Source of the DNA: Clostridia bacterium
GTDB taxonomy: Bacteria; Bacillota; Clostridia; DUPQ01
DNA length: 8,042 nucleotides
Reading direction: 5' to 3'
Assembly (NCBI GenBank): GCA_028690885.1
Contig: JAQVAJ010000052.1
Span: 1-8,042 of the forward strand
Program-made: the position numbers and the translations under genes
In this document: one piece after another, positions 6,091 through 8,042 of the stretch
Position numbering within the stretch: position 1 is the stretch's first letter
Layout: the number at the start of each line of letters is the position of its first letter
Notes under the pieces: generated by a model
What the model saw: only the letters and a program-made list of their open reading frames with translations
The model's database searches: none
Told to the model about the DNA's origin: nothing

Positions 6091-7524
6091 ATGTGGTGGT
6101 TAGTATTTCCAGCAGTATTGCTGGCATTCGTTATTTTCATTATCATAAGAGCGTTTTTATTTAAACCTTATGATTCACAAGCACCAAAGATACAGGAATT
6201 TGAAATAGATGAAGAAAATATAGTAAACAGGTTCAGCAAAATCATAAGCTGCAAAACTATCTCTAATCGTGATTTATCAAAGGTTAATATAGGTGAGTTT
6301 GAAAAAGTACAAGACCTTATAAAAAAATTCTATCCCAATATATTCAAAATATGTGAATTTGAAAAAGTTCTTCAAACTGGTCTTTTATTCAAATGGCCAG
6401 GTGAAAAATCTGATGAACCAGTAGTACTTATGGCACATTATGATGTGGTTCCAGCAAACGAACAGCAGTGGGAAAAACCTGCTTTTGATGGAATTATAGA
6501 AAATAATGAATTGTGGGGACGAGGAACGCTTGATACCAAATGCACTTTTGTTGCAATACTTGAAGCCTCTGAACAGCTTATAAAAACCGGATTTAAACCA
6601 AAAAATGATATATATCTTTCTTTTGCTGGAGATGAAGAAGTAGCAGGACCAACATGCCCCGCTACTGTAGAACTTTTAAAACAGAGGAATATACATCCTG
6701 CAATGGTTCTAGATGAAGGTGGAGCTGTAGTAGAAAATGTATTTCCTGGAGTTAGAGGAAAATGCGCATTAGTCGGTATTGCTGAAAAAGGTATTACCGA
6801 TATACGTATGAGCATGAAAAGCAGTGGAGGTCATGCGTCTGCACCTCCTCCACATACAATAATAGGACAGTTGTCACAGGCTGTTGTTGACATCGAGAAC
6901 CATCCATTCAGTTTCCAGCTTACTCCTCCTGTGTCACAGATGTTTGATATTCTGGGCAGACACTCGTCCTTTGTTTTTAAAATCATATTTGCCAATCTGT
7001 GGTGCTTCAAACCAATTCTTAATCTAATGTGTAAAAAGACAGGTGGAGAACTTAATGCTCTAATGAGGACAACAGTAGCATTTACCATGGCACAAGGAAG
7101 CCAGGCTGCTAATGTACTTCCTCCAAGTGCTGAATTTACAGCGAACTTACGGCTTTTAGGAAAAGACACATATGAATCTGCTGTTTTACATATGAAAAAA
7201 GTCACAGACAATCCAGATATTCTATTTGAAGTAATACATGGTTCAAATGGAACTACATACTCAAGTACCGACTGTATAGCATGGGACACTATTAAAAATG
7301 CTATATCGCAGACATGGCCCGATGCCCTTGTGTCCCCTTATCTTATGTTTGCAGCTTCTGATTCCAGACATTTTTGTAAAATTACTGATAAAGTATACAA
7401 ATTTTCCGGAATGCATCTTACTAAAGAACAAAGAGGATATATTCATGGTAATAATGAAAGAATATCTTTGGATGCGATATATAACCTTGTCAGATTCTAT
7501 TTACGTCTTATTTCATTAGTTTGA
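6091..7524 (+). CDS. Membrane-anchored M20 metallopeptidase, PM20D1/carboxypeptidase S-like
   Basis: The product is 477 residues. An N-terminal transmembrane helix (about 2-23) is followed by basic residues R20 and K25, which by the positive-inside rule puts the enzyme domain in the cytoplasm. The two-zinc M20 site is complete: H116 in MAHYD, bridging D148 in GRGTLDTK, general base E182 with E183 in GDEEVAGP, D208 in LDEGG, and H452 in IHGNNERI. H248 (SSGGHAS) and R426 (SDSRHF) fit the dimerisation-domain histidine and substrate carboxylate contact. APPPHTIIGQ and the HGNNERIS ending resemble yeast carboxypeptidase S and vertebrate PM20D1, which hydrolyse peptides or N-acyl amino acids. Length is normal for the branch. 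AGGAGG (6080-6085) overlaps the upstream stop, 5 bases before the ATG. Likely job: cleave what the two membrane proteins import. Enzyme class is firm, substrate unknown. Confidence 0.95.
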   Translation: MWWLVFPAVLLAFVIFIIIRAFLFKPYDSQAPKIQEFEIDEENIVNRFSKIISCKTISNRDLSKVNIGEFEKVQDLIKKFYPNIFKICEFEKVLQTGLLFKWPGEKSDEPVVLMAHYDVVPANEQQWEKPAFDGIIENNELWGRGTLDTKCTFVAILEASEQLIKTGFKPKNDIYLSFAGDEEVAGPTCPATVELLKQRNIHPAMVLDEGGAVVENVFPGVRGKCALVGIAEKGITDIRMSMKSSGGHASAPPPHTIIGQLSQAVVDIENHPFSFQLTPPVSQMFDILGRHSSFVFKIIFANLWCFKPILNLMCKKTGGELNALMRTTVAFTMAQGSQAANVLPPSAEFTANLRLLGKDTYESAVLHMKKVTDNPDILFEVIHGSNGTTYSSTDCIAWDTIKNAISQTWPDALVSPYLMFAASDSRHFCKITDKVYKFSGMHLTKEQRGYIHGNNERISLDAIYNLVRFYLRLISLV

Positions 7525-7599
7525 AAGACTTGACGTATATTAAATTATAATTTACATCCACATCTATTGATGGATTATTCTTATTTATTAAGATATAAT
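7521..7599 (+). promoter_or_regulatory. Candidate promoter region for cysS
   Basis: Two perfect TATAAT boxes lie in the 111-bp gap before cysS. The distal one (7546-7551) pairs with TTGAAA (7521-7526) at a long 19-base spacing that begins in the M20 stop codon. The proximal one (7594-7599) would start RNA near 7606 and give a leader of about 30 bases, but it has only a poor -35 (TGGATT, 7571-7576). The gap is too short and lacks features for a T-box leader. No strong hairpin terminator for the M20 operon is visible. Confidence 0.35.
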
Positions 7600-7635
7600 A
7601 GTGTGTGAAGTATTATTTAACAATAAGGATGGATT

Positions 7636-8042
7636 ATGAAGGTATATAACACACTCACAAGAACAAAAGAAGAATTAGTCCCGCTCGATGGAAAAACCAT
7701 AAGAATGTATTCCTGCGGACCTACAGTGTACAGCTATGCCCATATAGGCAATATGAAAGCATATATTTTTATGGATTTTCTTAAGCGTTCTCTTAATTAT
7801 CTAGGATATAAAGTAAAAAGTGTAATGAATGTCACTGATGTCGGTCATCTTGTGTCTGATGGTGATGAAGGTGAAGATAAAATGATGAAAACAGCAAAAA
7901 CAGCAAATAAAACCCCTTGGGAAATCGCATCTATTTACTCAGATGCATTTTTTAAAGACATTTCAAAATTGAACATACAAAAACCCAATGTAGTATGTAA
8001 CGCTTCAGAACATATAAATGAGATGCTGGATATGGTATATAA
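7636..8042 (+). CDS. cysS: Cysteinyl-tRNA synthetase, N-terminal part only
   Basis: The first 135 codons are present and the gene is cut by the right edge. It charges tRNA-Cys with cysteine in the cytosol. The class I signature is clear: C27-G-P-T-V-Y (C27 is the zinc ligand that recognises cysteine) and the HIGH-type motif H36-I-G-N39. These are followed by the conserved VMNVTDVGHL (63-72) and DGDEGEDKM (75-83), typical of bacterial CysRS. AAGGA at 7625-7629 sits 6 bases before the ATG. The KMSKS loop and anticodon domain lie outside the window. It is probably a separate transcription unit from the M20 operon. Confidence 0.97.
   Translation, partial: MKVYNTLTRTKEELVPLDGKTIRMYSCGPTVYSYAHIGNMKAYIFMDFLKRSLNYLGYKVKSVMNVTDVGHLVSDGDEGEDKMMKTAKTANKTPWEIASIYSDAFFKDISKLNIQKPNVVCNASEHINEMLDMVY

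Noticed and set aside
6297..6371. Direct repeat encoding FEKV twice, 20 residues apart, near the start of the M20 domain
   Set aside because: Only about 11 bases are identical, and each copy fits a normal position in the M20 N-terminal region, so this is probably coincidence.
6438..7289. Two open frames opposite the M20 gene
   Set aside because: They are antisense shadows of a gene with a full set of active-site motifs.
233..7524. Possible alternative genetic code in which TGA is tryptophan
   Set aside because: Tryptophan is encoded by TGG throughout. TGA ends the patatin, TadE-nuclease and M20 genes at family-appropriate positions followed by new ribosome sites or promoters.
7556..7575. 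ATCCA...TGGAT inverted repeat after the M20 gene as a terminator
   Set aside because: The stem is only about 4-5 base pairs, AT-rich, and no T-run follows, so it is too weak to call.
7525..7635. T-box or other riboswitch upstream of cysS
   Set aside because: The gap is only 111 bases, is mostly A/T, and shows neither a T-box consensus nor a terminator hairpin.

Overview
The window is AT-rich (roughly one third G+C by eye). It has AGGAGG-type ribosome sites, TTG starts and TGA used as a stop, so it looks like a chromosomal segment from a low-GC Gram-positive bacterium (Firmicutes, probably an anaerobic Clostridia-type lineage). It does not look like a Mollicute with the alternative code. Species cannot be told from the sequence alone. 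Gene density is high: no gene-free stretch exceeds about 130 bases, and no RNA genes, insertion sequences or CRISPR arrays are visible.

Minus strand, 4544 down to 1. First come three overlapping genes for pilin-like or pseudopilin proteins of the Tad type. They are a very short TadE-like protein (4323-4544), a large DUF5702/TadG-like protein (2357-4351) and a second TadE-like protein (1600-2367). The first and third carry a textbook G^xxxxE prepilin-peptidase site. The third has a C-terminal half that looks, from recalled family consensus, like the restriction-endonuclease-fold domain found at the ends of RHS/LXG/CDI polymorphic toxins, with two expected catalytic residues replaced. No Tad motor, secretin, Flp pilin or prepilin peptidase is present here. 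Downstream, behind its own candidate promoter, lies a patatin-like phospholipase (233-1537) with a basic, hydrophobic C-terminal tail. Its stop overlaps the start of a NagD/HAD-IIA phosphatase that runs off the left edge.

Plus strand, 4672 to 7524. Divergent from the pilin-like genes is a tight three-gene operon: a DUF5058 membrane protein, a second small polytopic membrane protein, and a membrane-anchored M20 metallopeptidase of the PM20D1/carboxypeptidase S type. The stop codons of the first two genes are embedded in the AGGAGG site of the next gene. The arrangement suggests a two-subunit carrier feeding a peptide or N-acyl-amino-acid hydrolase; this is inference. The two transcription units share a 127-bp AT-rich intergenic region (4545-4671).

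Right edge. cysS (cysteinyl-tRNA synthetase) begins at 7636 after a 111-bp gap and is cut by the window end.

The most notable observation is the TadE-like pseudopilin joined to a toxin-nuclease-like domain (1600-2367).
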